A stretch of 13,859 nt of DNA from an uncultured Eubacteriales bacterium (GCA_902477055.1 CABSFY010000063.1:1-13859), one strand, 5' to 3'. Shown: positions 6,949 to 13,859, counted from the stretch's first letter. The notes: generated by a model from the sequence alone, not told the origin. A program made the numbers and translations.

Positions 6949-8612
6949 TTTGTATTCTCCCGTCCCGCGCGCATCATTTCCGCCGCGCTTTGGAGGGTCG
7001 TTTCGGTAATGCTTGTGCCGCCGATGATGCGGGCCAGCTCGGCCTTGCGGCCCTCGAAGTCCAGCGGCGTGACGGTGGTGAAGGTCCGGCCGTCGCGTTC
7101 GCCCTTGGCAATGAGCAGATGCGTGTCCGCCAGCGCGGCGATCTGCGGCAGATGCGTAACGCACAGGACCTGCTTGGTCTGGGAAACGGACCGCAGCTTT
7201 TCCGCAACGCGCTGAGCGGCACGGCCGGAAACGCCGGTGTCCACCTCGTCGAAGATCAGCGTCGGCACATGGTCGCGCTCGGCCAGCACGTTCTTCAGCG
7301 CCAGCATGATACGCGCCAATTCGCCGCCTGATGCGACTTTGTTGAGCGGCTTGAGCGCCTCGCCGAGGTTTGCAGACATATAAAACGCCACAGCATCCGC
7401 ACCGAGGGGCGAAAGCTCCGTCTCCGTGAACACGCAGGAAAACTGCACGCGCTTCATATCGAGATCGGCCAGCTCCGTCAGGACGCGCTCCGTCAGCGCG
7501 GCGGCGGCGGTTTTTCGGACCTCGCGCAGGGTCAGCGCCGCGTCCCACGCCGCCTTTTCGGCCGCCTTTTGCTTGCCGCGCAGCTGCTCCAGCCGGTCGT
7601 CGGCAAACTCGATCTCGTCCAGCTCGTTTTTCGCGCGGTCGAGATAGGCCAGAATTTCCACGCAGTCCGTGCCATACTTCCGGCGCAGGCGGTGGATGGT
7701 GTCCAGCCGCTCCTCGATGCGCTCCAGCTCATCGGCGGAATACGACAGGGCATACAGTCGGTCGCCGACCTGCTCGGCCATGTCGCGGACCTGATACATA
7801 AGATCGGCAACCGTGTCATGCAGCGCGGCAAGCGAGTCGTCGTAGCGCGACAGCTTGGCCAGCGCCCGCTCGGCCTGTCCCAGCAGCTCCGCCGCGCCGT
7901 CCGTTCCCTCACCGCCGTCGAGGCAGGCGTTGGCCTCCTGCAAGCCGTCGGAGAGCTTTTCCGCGTTTTGCAGCAGCTTGCGTCGGCCTTCCAGCTCGTC
8001 GTCCTCGCCGGGCTTCAGGTCCGCGCGGGAAATCTCCTCGATCTGATATTTCAGCGTTTCCATGCGACGCAGCTTCTCGCTCTCGTCCATGGAAAGCCGC
8101 TCGATCTCCCGCCGCAGGGCCTGCACGGCCTGATACCGCTCGGTATAGGCCGCCATCGCCGGCGCATCGCAGGCGAAGCCGTCGAGGAAGGAGAGATGAT
8201 AATTTTCGTCAAATAACGCAGCAGAATCGTGCTGCCCGTGGATGTTGATGAGCTGGATGCCGAGCTTCTTCAGCAGACTGACGCTGACCGGCATCCCGTT
8301 GACGCGGCAGACGTTCCTGCCGTCGAGATAGATTTCGCGCTGGACGATCGTTTCGTCCTCATAGGGAACGCCGTTTTCCTCGAACCACGGCAGGCGCATT
8401 ACGTTGTCAAAAATCGCGCGGACGGAGGCCTTGCTCTCGCCGGTGCGGATCATGTCGCGGTAGGCGCGTTCGCCCAGAATCGCGGAAATGGCGTCGATGA
8501 CGATGGATTTGCCCGCGCCGGTTTCGCCGGTCATCACGTTGAAGCCCGGCTCAAAAACGATGTCCGCCTGCTCGATGACGGCGATATTCTCGATGTGCAG
8601 CAGCCGGAGCAT
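6945..8612 (-). CDS. recN: DNA repair protein RecN
   Basis: SMC-like ATPase that acts early in recombinational repair of double-strand breaks. The protein has 555 residues, the usual RecN length. Walker A GETGAGKS is at 29-36; the middle, about 150-370, is rich in heptad-like Leu, Glu and Arg and should form the coiled-coil arms; the ABC signature SGGELARIMLALK begins near 428 and Walker B LIFDEVDTGVSG near 452, followed by the CVTHLPQIAALAD H-loop. ATG 8612 has AAGGAGG just upstream, overlapping the argR stop region. recN directly after argR is a conserved order in Bacillota. Its stop overlaps the start of the next membrane protein gene. Confidence 0.97.
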   Translation of the reverse strand: MLRLLHIENIAVIEQADIVFEPGFNVMTGETGAGKSIVIDAISAILGERAYRDMIRTGESKASVRAIFDNVMRLPWFEENGVPYEDETIVQREIYLDGRNVCRVNGMPVSVSLLKKLGIQLINIHGQHDSAALFDENYHLSFLDGFACDAPAMAAYTERYQAVQALRREIERLSMDESEKLRRMETLKYQIEEISRADLKPGEDDELEGRRKLLQNAEKLSDGLQEANACLDGGEGTDGAAELLGQAERALAKLSRYDDSLAALHDTVADLMYQVRDMAEQVGDRLYALSYSADELERIEERLDTIHRLRRKYGTDCVEILAYLDRAKNELDEIEFADDRLEQLRGKQKAAEKAAWDAALTLREVRKTAAAALTERVLTELADLDMKRVQFSCVFTETELSPLGADAVAFYMSANLGEALKPLNKVASGGELARIMLALKNVLAERDHVPTLIFDEVDTGVSGRAAQRVAEKLRSVSQTKQVLCVTHLPQIAALADTHLLIAKGERDGRTFTTVTPLDFEGRKAELARIIGGTSITETTLQSAAEMMRAGRENTK

Positions 8613-8624
8613 GGCGCAGCCTCC

Positions 8625-9077
8625 TTAGTCGAGCATCCGGTGGATCTCGTCGCAGAAATCCATCGCCGACTCGTTGTCGCGCATAATGACCAATGTCGTG
8701 TCGTCGCCGGAGAGCGTACCGACCACGGAGGGCATATGCAGCGCATCGATGTTCGCGCCCGCCGCAGCGCCGAGGCTGGGCATCGTCTTGATGACGATCA
8801 GGTTCTGTGCGCAGTCGATGGACGTGACGCACTCGCGGAAGATCACGCGGAAGCGCGCGTCGAAGCGGTCGCCCTCGTGCTTGTGCGGGACGCTGTAGCG
8901 GTAGCCGCCGAGGCCGTCGAGCGATTTGACGATGCGCAGCTCCTTGATGTCGCGGGAAACCGTCGCCTGTGTGCTTTTATAGCCGCAATCGTGCAGCTCC
9001 TTGAGAAGCTGCTCCTGCGTTTCGATGTTCTTTTCGGAGATCAGCTCCAGAATTTTCTTTTGTCTGCCAGTTTTCAT
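8625..9077 (-). CDS. argR: arginine repressor ArgR
   Basis: Arginine-responsive transcription regulator that represses biosynthesis genes and often activates catabolic ones. The 150-residue protein is full length. The N-terminal winged helix contains STQATVSRDIKELRIVK (35-51), the recognition helix signature of the family. The C-terminal hexamerisation and arginine-binding domain contains GAAAGANIDAL (103-113) and GTLSGDDTTLVI (120-131), with Asp125-Asp126 as the expected arginine ligands. The start ATG 9077 is preceded by AGGTAGGTG, which overlaps the nadK stop codon (TAG), so the two genes are only 7 bases apart. An ARG-box-like palindrome lies just upstream at 9090-9104. No arginine biosynthesis gene is present in the window, so its targets are elsewhere. 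Confidence 0.97.
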   Translation of the reverse strand: MKTGRQKKILELISEKNIETQEQLLKELHDCGYKSTQATVSRDIKELRIVKSLDGLGGYRYSVPHKHEGDRFDARFRVIFRECVTSIDCAQNLIVIKTMPSLGAAAGANIDALHMPSVVGTLSGDDTTLVIMRDNESAMDFCDEIHRMLD

Positions 9078-9084
9078 GATGCAC

Positions 9085-9942
9085 CTACCTGAATTTATTT
9101 TTCACAACGTCGAAGAATTCGCGGCGGCTCAGTCGGACGAGCCGCGTTACGTGCTGGGAGCGAGTGATGGTGATGCGGTCGCCGGTGCCGAGGCGCAGCG
9201 CCCGCCCGCCGTCCACAGACAGGAAGGCGTTTTTCCGGCCAATGCGTCCGATGTCCACGGTGATGCGCCGCTGCGGCGAGGTGACGACCGTTTTCGAGCG
9301 CATATCGTGGGCGCAGATGGGGGTGATGATGAAGTTTTTCGTCGTCGGCTCGACGATCGGGCCGCCGGCGGACATGGAGTAGGCGGTCGAGCCGGTGGGC
9401 GTGCTGACGATCACGCCGTCGCCGCCGAAATTCATGATCTCCACGCCGTCGCAGCTCACGGACATCTGCACAATCCGCGCGACGGCGCCCTTCGTGATGA
9501 CCGCGTCGTTGAGCGCGTTTTCCTCTAAAATGACCTTGCCCTCATGCTCGGCGCGGACGTGGAGCATCATGCGCTCCTCGATTGTAAAATCGTCCGTCGC
9601 CAGCCGCGCCAGCTCGCTTAGCTCCGTGCTTTCCAGCTCGGCCATGAAGCCCATCGTGCCGATATTCACGCCGAGGATCGGCACCTTGGCATACGTCGCG
9701 GCCTTGGACGCGTGAAGAATCGTCCCGTCGCCGCCGAAGCAGATCAGCAGGTCCGCGTCGCGCAGCTCCTTGCTCAGATCGTGCAGCGCCACGTCCTCCG
9801 GCAGCTCGAAGCTCTTGTCTACGTCGAAGGCGAGGCAGATGCGCGTTTCCAGCCCTGCATCGCGGAGAATTTTCTCGGCTTGATTGGCGAATTTGAAATT
9901 TTTGTCCCGATACGGATTCGGGGTCATGACGACTTTTTTCAT
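9085..9942 (-). CDS. nadK: NAD kinase NadK
   Basis: Phosphorylates NAD to NADP with ATP or polyphosphate in the cytoplasm. The product has 285 residues. Diagnostic motifs are CFGGDGTILHA with GGDGT at 70-74, GVNIGTMGFMAEL at 91-103, ENALNDAVI with NDA at 145-147, and NFGGDGVIVSTPTGSTAYSMSAGGPIVEP (171-199), the NAD-binding signature. The ATG at 9942 overlaps the tlyA stop (ATGA), and the downstream argR start is 7 bases past the stop. NADPH supplied through NadK is used by the MEP-pathway reductoisomerase, which is a plausible but unproven reason for its place downstream of dxs. The order tlyA-nadK-argR-recN is standard for the group. Confidence 0.97.
   Translation of the reverse strand: MKKVVMTPNPYRDKNFKFANQAEKILRDAGLETRICLAFDVDKSFELPEDVALHDLSKELRDADLLICFGGDGTILHASKAATYAKVPILGVNIGTMGFMAELESTELSELARLATDDFTIEERMMLHVRAEHEGKVILEENALNDAVITKGAVARIVQMSVSCDGVEIMNFGGDGVIVSTPTGSTAYSMSAGGPIVEPTTKNFIITPICAHDMRSKTVVTSPQRRITVDIGRIGRKNAFLSVDGGRALRLGTGDRITITRSQHVTRLVRLSRREFFDVVKNKFR
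9090..9104 (-). promoter_or_regulatory. possible ARG box upstream of argR
   Basis: On the minus strand TGAAAAATAAATTCA is an imperfect palindrome of the kind ArgR binds (family consensus about TGAATAAAAATTCA), with one extra base in the spacer. It lies 13 bases upstream of the argR start, inside the last codons of nadK. Lysine and asparagine codons there are A-rich anyway, so it may be chance. Confidence 0.3.
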
Positions 9943-10736
9943 AGCGTTTCGTGTGCGGCGGCGACCAGCGCCTTGACATCCGGCGTAATCGCGCCCTCCG
10001 GGAGCATCGAAAGATGCCCCAAAAATTCGATGTTGCCCTCCGGCCCCTTGACCGGAGAGAAGGTCAGATTGCGTACCGTCAGCCCAAGCTCCGCCGCCAA
10101 CGCCAGAAAATGCTCCAGCACCTCGCAGTGGACGGCCGGATCGCGGACAACGCCCTTTTTGCCGACCTTGTCCTTCCCGGCCTCAAACTGAGGCTTGATG
10201 AGGCACACAAGCTGCCCCGTCGGCTTGAGCAGGGCCTTGATCGCCGGCAGGACGAGGCGCAGCGAGATGAACGACACGTCCACCACCGAGAAGTCCAGCG
10301 GCTCGCCGAGCTGCTCTGGGGTCACGTAACGGATGTTCGTCCGCTCCATGCACACGACGCGCGGGTCCGTGCGGATGCTCCATGCGAGCTGCCCGTAGCC
10401 GACATCGATGGCAAAAACCTTTTTCGCGCCCTGTTGCAGCAGGCAGTCGGTAAAGCCGCCCGTGGACGCGCCCGAATCGCTGCAAACCCAACCGTTCGGG
10501 TCGATGCCGAAGTCGCGCAGCGCCTTTTCCAGCTTCAGGCCGCCGCGGCTGACATAGGGGCAGTGGCTGCCGCGAATCTCGATCTGCGCCGCGTTGTCAA
10601 CGGGCGTTCCGGCCTTGTCGCATTTCTGCCCGTCTACATAGACCTCGCCGCTCATGATGAGCGCCTGCGCCTTCGCACGGCTTTCGCACAGGCCCTTCTG
10701 TGTGAGCAGCACGTCCAGCCGTTCCTTATTTTTCAT
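9939..10736 (-). CDS. tlyA: TlyA-family rRNA 2'-O-methyltransferase
   Basis: SAM-dependent 2'-O-methylation of rRNA; TlyA proteins modify 16S and/or 23S rRNA (capreomycin-sensitivity sites) and are also annotated as hemolysin A or FtsJ-like. The 265 residues comprise an N-terminal S4 RNA-binding domain (RLDVLLTQKGLCESRAKAQALI, about 6-27) and a Rossmann methyltransferase domain. The catalytic K-D-K-E set can be placed at K68 (YVSRGGLKL), D153 (VVDVSFISL), K181 (LIKPQFEAGK) and E237 (GPEGNIEFL). The SAM site is DSGASTGGFTDCLL at 87-100. ATG 10736 overlaps the end of dxs by 11 bases, and its stop overlaps the nadK start. Whether it methylates 16S, 23S or both cannot be told from sequence. Confidence 0.94.
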   Translation of the reverse strand: MKNKERLDVLLTQKGLCESRAKAQALIMSGEVYVDGQKCDKAGTPVDNAAQIEIRGSHCPYVSRGGLKLEKALRDFGIDPNGWVCSDSGASTGGFTDCLLQQGAKKVFAIDVGYGQLAWSIRTDPRVVCMERTNIRYVTPEQLGEPLDFSVVDVSFISLRLVLPAIKALLKPTGQLVCLIKPQFEAGKDKVGKKGVVRDPAVHCEVLEHFLALAAELGLTVRNLTFSPVKGPEGNIEFLGHLSMLPEGAITPDVKALVAAAHETL

Positions 10737-12591
10737 GCCGCAGCACCTCCTTTGCCGCCTGCGCCAGCGAGGCCGCGTCCAAGCCCAGCAGCCGGTGCAG
10801 CTCCGGGACCTTGCCGTGCTGCACGAAGCGGTCGCCGATGTTGCAAAGGCGCATCGGGACGGTCAGGTCCACCGTCCGCAGCAGGGCGGCAACCTCCTTG
10901 CCAACGCAGCCGATGCAGACCGCGTCCTCCGCAACGAGCAGATGGCCGGTCTTGCGGACGGAGGCCGCGACGGCCGCCATGTCGATGGGCTTGATGGCGG
11001 GGAGCTTGACGACCTCGGCGGAAATGCCCTCCTGCGCCAGCAGCTCCGCCGCAGATAATACGTTATTGATCATAATGCCGTAGCTGACGAGCGTGATCTG
11101 CTCGCCGGGACGGACGACCGCCTGCGTCGCCGCCTGCGTGAAAGCGCCATCGCCGCCGCGCGGATAGCGCACCGCGACCGGGCCGTCCAGCTCCGTCACA
11201 GCCTGCCGCAGCATGAGGCGCAGCTCGGCCTGATTCGACGGGCAGAGCACGCGCAGGTTCGGGACCGAGCGCAGGAAATTCACGTCGAACACACCCTGAT
11301 GCGTTTCGCCGTCCTCGCCGACGATGCCCGCGCGGTCCACGGCAAACACGGCGTGGAGCTTTTGCATTGCAATATCCTGTAACAGCATATCGTAGGCGCG
11401 CTGCAAGAACGTCGAATAGATCGCGACGACCGGGATCATGCCCTGCGCCGCGAGGCCGCCGGCCATGGAAACCGCGTGGCCCTCGGCGATGCCGACATCG
11501 AAGCAGCGCTTCGGAAAGCGTTCGGCAAACGGCGTCAGACCTGTGCCGTGCAGCATCGCAGCCGTAATGGCGCACACACGCGGCTCGTCCTGCGCAATTT
11601 CGCAGAGCGTCTGGCCGAACGTGTCGGAAAATGTGGTTTTCGGCGCGGAAAGCGGCTTGCCGCTGTCCGGGTCGAACGCGCCGATGCCGTGGAACACGTC
11701 GGGGTTCTCCTCGGCGGGCGCATAGCCCATGCCCTTGCGCGTAATGACGTGCAAAAGGACAGGTTGGCTACATTCCTTCACGACGCGCAGCATATATTCC
11801 AGCCGCTGCTCGTCATGCCCGTCCACGGGGCCGTAGTAGGCGAAGCCCATCTCCTCGAACAGCGTCGAGCCGAGGACCATCCGCTTCCAGCGATCCTTCA
11901 GATTGCTTGTAAAGTTGTAAATCGCCCTGCCGCCGGGGAGCTTCTGCGTCACGGTGCGGTAAGCCTTTTTTAGGCGGAAATAGCCGGGACGTAGGCGCAG
12001 CTCGGACAGATAGTGTGACATTCCGCCGACGTTTTTCGTGATGGACATTCCGTTGTCATTGAGAATGACGATGAGCGGCTCGTTCGTTTCGCCCGCGTCG
12101 TTCATCGCCTCGTAGGCAAGGCCGCCGGTCATGGCGCCGTCGCCCATGAGGGCAATGATATGCTGCTTTTTCCCCAGCAGCGTCCGCGCCCGCGCCATAC
12201 CCAGCGCTGTGGAAACGGCGGAGGACGCGTGGCCCGCGACGAACGCATCGCACGGGCTTTCCTCCGGCTTGGGGAAGCCCGCCATGCCGCCGAGGGAGCG
12301 CAGCGTCGAAAACGCCTCCCGCCGCCCGGTCAGCAGCTTATGCACGTAGGACTGATGCCCGACATCGAACAGCAGTCGATCGTTTGACGTGTCAAAAACA
12401 CGCTCGAGCGCCACCGTCAGCTCCACCACGCCGAGATTCGACGCCAGGTGGCCGCCGGTTTTCGCCACGTGCTGCACCAGATATTCCCGAATCTCTGCAC
12501 AGAGCTGCGGCAGCTCCGCAGGCGAAAGCGCAAGAAGATCGGCTCTGGAATTGATTTGATTCAGCAAATTCAAGCTCACACAACCTGTCAA
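10726..12591 (-). CDS. dxs: 1-deoxy-D-xylulose-5-phosphate synthase Dxs
   Basis: First and often rate-setting MEP-pathway step: thiamine-diphosphate-dependent condensation of pyruvate and glyceraldehyde 3-phosphate. The product is up to 621 residues. Motifs: FDVGHQSYVHKLLTGR (75-90), AGHASSAVSTALGMA (119-133), the thiamine diphosphate site MGDGAMTGGLAYEAMN (149-164), LNDNGMSITKNVG (177-189), DVGIAEGHAVSMAGG with catalytic Glu370, YSTFLQRAYDMLLQD (392-406) and the C-terminal RYPRG. The start is uncertain: the longest frame begins with TTG at 12591 without a clear ribosome binding site. GTG 12579 or TTG 12573, closer to the family N-terminus (about SLNLLNQINSRADL), are alternatives. Only 7 bases separate it from the upstream oapA-like gene, so coupled translation could replace a strong ribosome binding site. 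Confidence 0.95.
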   Translation of the reverse strand: MTGCVSLNLLNQINSRADLLALSPAELPQLCAEIREYLVQHVAKTGGHLASNLGVVELTVALERVFDTSNDRLLFDVGHQSYVHKLLTGRREAFSTLRSLGGMAGFPKPEESPCDAFVAGHASSAVSTALGMARARTLLGKKQHIIALMGDGAMTGGLAYEAMNDAGETNEPLIVILNDNGMSITKNVGGMSHYLSELRLRPGYFRLKKAYRTVTQKLPGGRAIYNFTSNLKDRWKRMVLGSTLFEEMGFAYYGPVDGHDEQRLEYMLRVVKECSQPVLLHVITRKGMGYAPAEENPDVFHGIGAFDPDSGKPLSAPKTTFSDTFGQTLCEIAQDEPRVCAITAAMLHGTGLTPFAERFPKRCFDVGIAEGHAVSMAGGLAAQGMIPVVAIYSTFLQRAYDMLLQDIAMQKLHAVFAVDRAGIVGEDGETHQGVFDVNFLRSVPNLRVLCPSNQAELRLMLRQAVTELDGPVAVRYPRGGDGAFTQAATQAVVRPGEQITLVSYGIMINNVLSAAELLAQEGISAEVVKLPAIKPIDMAAVAASVRKTGHLLVAEDAVCIGCVGKEVAALLRTVDLTVPMRLCNIGDRFVQHGKVPELHRLLGLDAASLAQAAKEVLRHEK

Positions 12592-12598
12592 ATGCCGC

Positions 12599-13189
12599 TT
12601 ATTTTTTCGTTCTCGGTCTGCGCCGGAACAGCGACTTTATGTAATAGATCGGCTTGGAAACCAGAGAAACGACGCGTGTCGCCTGCTTCATGGCGATGCC
12701 CTTGCCGCAGGCCTTGCCGCCGATGGTCAGACCCGCGACAAACGCGGACATGATGAGCTGGCCCACCGTTTCGGAGGTGAGGTTCGACAGCGCCTTGACC
12801 GCGATAACCGCCGAGGCCGAGCCGGACACGACGCCGCAGATGTCGCCTACAACGTCATTGCAGAAGCTGGACACCTTGTCCGCATTGCGCAGCAGCTTCA
12901 GCGCCTCCGCCGCACCGGGAACCTTCTTGGCCGCCATGGAATGGAACGGTTTTTCGTTCGCAGACATGACCGCCACGCCGATAATGTCAAAAATGATGCC
13001 CAGCAGCACAATCAGCAGCAGGACAATAAACGCCCCGACAATTCCGGCATCCTCCAGAACCAGAGAGGAAGAAAATGAAATCGCCGAGGAGATGATCATC
13101 GCAACGAAGAAAATCGTCACGATCCAACGAACATTGCTGTCTTTCTTTGTCTTTTTCGTCTTACTTCGAGGGTTGTCGTCCTTAGCCAC
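12599..13189 (-). CDS. oapA: OapA-like membrane protein, probable protein partner of OLE RNA
   Basis: Small integral membrane protein of 196 residues. After a basic N-terminus (KDDNPRSKTKKTKKDSNVR) come hydrophobic segments at about 22-44 and 48-76, a polar loop (ANEKPFHSMAAKKVPGAAEALKLLRNADKVSSFCND, 77-112), two more segments at about 113-132 and 143-160, and a basic tail RRRPRTKK. Four segments, basic ends and position between a long structured RNA and dxs match OapA, the OLE-associated protein first described in Bacillus halodurans, which binds OLE RNA and brings it to the membrane. Related proteins are sometimes annotated as CorB or DUF21-like; a transport role is not shown. GTG 13189 is chosen because GGAGG lies 6 bases upstream, separated by a T run; the frame stays open to 13240 but would enter the RNA hairpins. 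Confidence 0.8.
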   Translation of the reverse strand: MAKDDNPRSKTKKTKKDSNVRWIVTIFFVAMIISSAISFSSSLVLEDAGIVGAFIVLLLIVLLGIIFDIIGVAVMSANEKPFHSMAAKKVPGAAEALKLLRNADKVSSFCNDVVGDICGVVSGSASAVIAVKALSNLTSETVGQLIMSAFVAGLTIGGKACGKGIAMKQATRVVSLVSKPIYYIKSLFRRRPRTKK

Positions 13190-13199
13190 AAAAAACCTC

Positions 13200-13859
13200 C
13201 GGATAAAATGGATATCACTTGTTTCCTTGCGCAAGCGCAAGGATGGCGGGCTTGGCCCGCCAACGTTCTTGCCTGTGTACAGGTGCTTTTACGAATACAG
13301 GGGTGGCAGCAGAAAGAGTAAATCTTGCGGCTTAGGTCGGGTTGGATTTCCCCTTTGGCTGCCATCCGTCGCCGGATGGTCGTTTCCGTTTAAAGCCGCG
13401 GCGGAGCGTTACCGTCCTCCGCTACCCGATTGCCACTTAGTCCGCACTGCAATCCTCCATCTGCCCCTTGGGGAAAGACAGCCTAGGTGTTTTCCACAAC
13501 ATCGAGCGACGGTTCTATCCTCTTTTGCAGGTAAGATTTCACGGGGCAATATCGCCCTCGGCCGCGGCCACGGCCGGAAACGCTTCGCTCCCCGATCCCA
13601 GCTTACCCACGCAAGGCAGGCTACACTGCACACAGCACACGATTCTGCGCACCGCGATGCAGGTTCTATTCCTGTCTCGTACGCAGTCCGGGCGCCCTCC
13701 GGAGAGGGTACTGTACGGCTGTCGCACGATAGCAGGTCTCCACGGAATCCGGGTCGGTTGGTATATGCCATTACACCTCGCCCGAAAACCTTAACCCCCA
13801 GCACCCACCCTAATCTGGGCGAAAAAAGCAAGCACCAGGGACTTCATCGATATGCCCTT
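13200..13859 (-). ncRNA. ole: OLE RNA (ornate large noncoding RNA), 5' end near or beyond the window edge
   Basis: About 650 bases hold no credible gene but are dense in minus-strand RNA structure. Helices include TGGCGGGC/GCCCGCCA (13262-13244), CCATCCG closed by a GCGA tetraloop (13379-13362), GCGGAG/CTCCGC capped by a GTAA tetraloop (13422-13401), CCCTC/GAGGG closed by a TCCG loop of the UNCG class (13708-13695) inside CGTAC/GTACG (13717-13678), CAGG/CCTG (13674-13660) and CGCCC/GGGCG (13821-13779). GGTGCTT (13836-13830) can pair with AAGCACC (13288-13282), closing about 550 nt. Size (OLE is about 600 nt), strand, and position directly before an OapA-like gene and dxs match OLE RNA. OLE RNPs are membrane-bound and linked to ethanol, cold and magnesium stress responses in B. 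halodurans. I did not align the sequence to the Rfam model, so the call rests on context and structure. Confidence 0.75.
13225..13262 (-). repeat. two tandem perfect hairpins between the OLE RNA body and oapA
   Basis: Two 8-base-pair perfect stems lie one base apart: 13262-13255 with 13251-13244 (3-base loop) and 13242-13235 with 13232-13225 (2-base loop). No U tract follows, so they are not a standard intrinsic terminator. They probably mark the 3' end of the structured RNA or a processing or stabilising boundary before the oapA ribosome binding site at about 13196-13200. Confidence 0.65.

Noticed and set aside
6949..7548. 200-residue upstream extension of the membrane protein frame at 5431-6948
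   Set aside because: It overlaps recN in another frame and is Arg-rich; ATG 6948 overlapping the recN stop is the natural start.
13409..13831. 140-codon open frame on the minus strand inside the right-end noncoding region
   Set aside because: No ribosome binding site, odd composition (many Cys, Trp, Arg), no recognisable domain, and the same bases form many RNA hairpins; it is best explained as chance openness in a GC-rich structured RNA.
13200..13859. RNase P RNA, tmRNA or a group II intron as the identity of the right-end RNA
   Set aside because: I found none of the RNase P conserved blocks, no tmRNA tag reading frame or tRNA-like end, and no domain V-like intron hairpin; GTGCGAC near 13726 is too short to indicate an intron.

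Overview
The window looks like a chromosomal segment of a GC-rich member of the Clostridia (Bacillota). Evidence: a T-box tRNA-sensing leader in front of tyrS, a full-length argR, the non-mevalonate (MEP) isoprenoid genes ispD, ispF and dxs, queH for queuosine, strong AGGAGG-type ribosome binding sites, and the gene order dxs-tlyA-nadK-argR-recN, which is conserved in Bacilli and Clostridia. A gut Oscillospirales-type bacterium would fit, but the sequence alone does not prove it.

Layout. Positions 1-3608 are transcribed to the right: murD (5' truncated), ispD and ispF overlap by 4 bases each. After a 91-base gap comes an unrecognised four-segment membrane protein that overlaps queH by 4 bases. 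Positions 3609-3876 hold a convergent bidirectional terminator and then a dense set of perfect hairpins that resembles a dispersed palindromic element. Everything to the right is transcribed leftwards. tyrS (3877-5103) has its own sigma-A-type promoter and a T-box leader (about 5114-5388). Upstream of it is one long compact operon, in transcription order: a structured RNA region (13200-13859), a four-segment membrane protein (oapA-like), dxs, tlyA, nadK, argR, recN and a large polytopic membrane protein. Most junctions overlap or are less than 15 bases apart.

The most interesting part is the right end. About 650 bases without a credible gene carry many hairpins on the minus strand. Two have GNRA loops and one has a UNCG loop, and a 7-base long-range pairing closes about 550 nt. 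Directly downstream is a small basic membrane protein with four predicted membrane segments, then dxs. This is the arrangement known for OLE RNA (ornate, large, extremophilic RNA) and its membrane partner OapA. I therefore call an OLE RNA-OapA ribonucleoprotein locus. It is a known class, though little is understood of what it does, and finding it in a GC-rich, possibly non-extremophile host is worth following up.

Functional themes: peptidoglycan precursor synthesis (murD), isoprenoid precursors that also feed undecaprenyl phosphate (dxs, ispD, ispF, at two sites in this window), tRNA modification and charging (queH, tyrS), rRNA methylation (tlyA), NADP supply (nadK), arginine control (argR) and recombination repair (recN).
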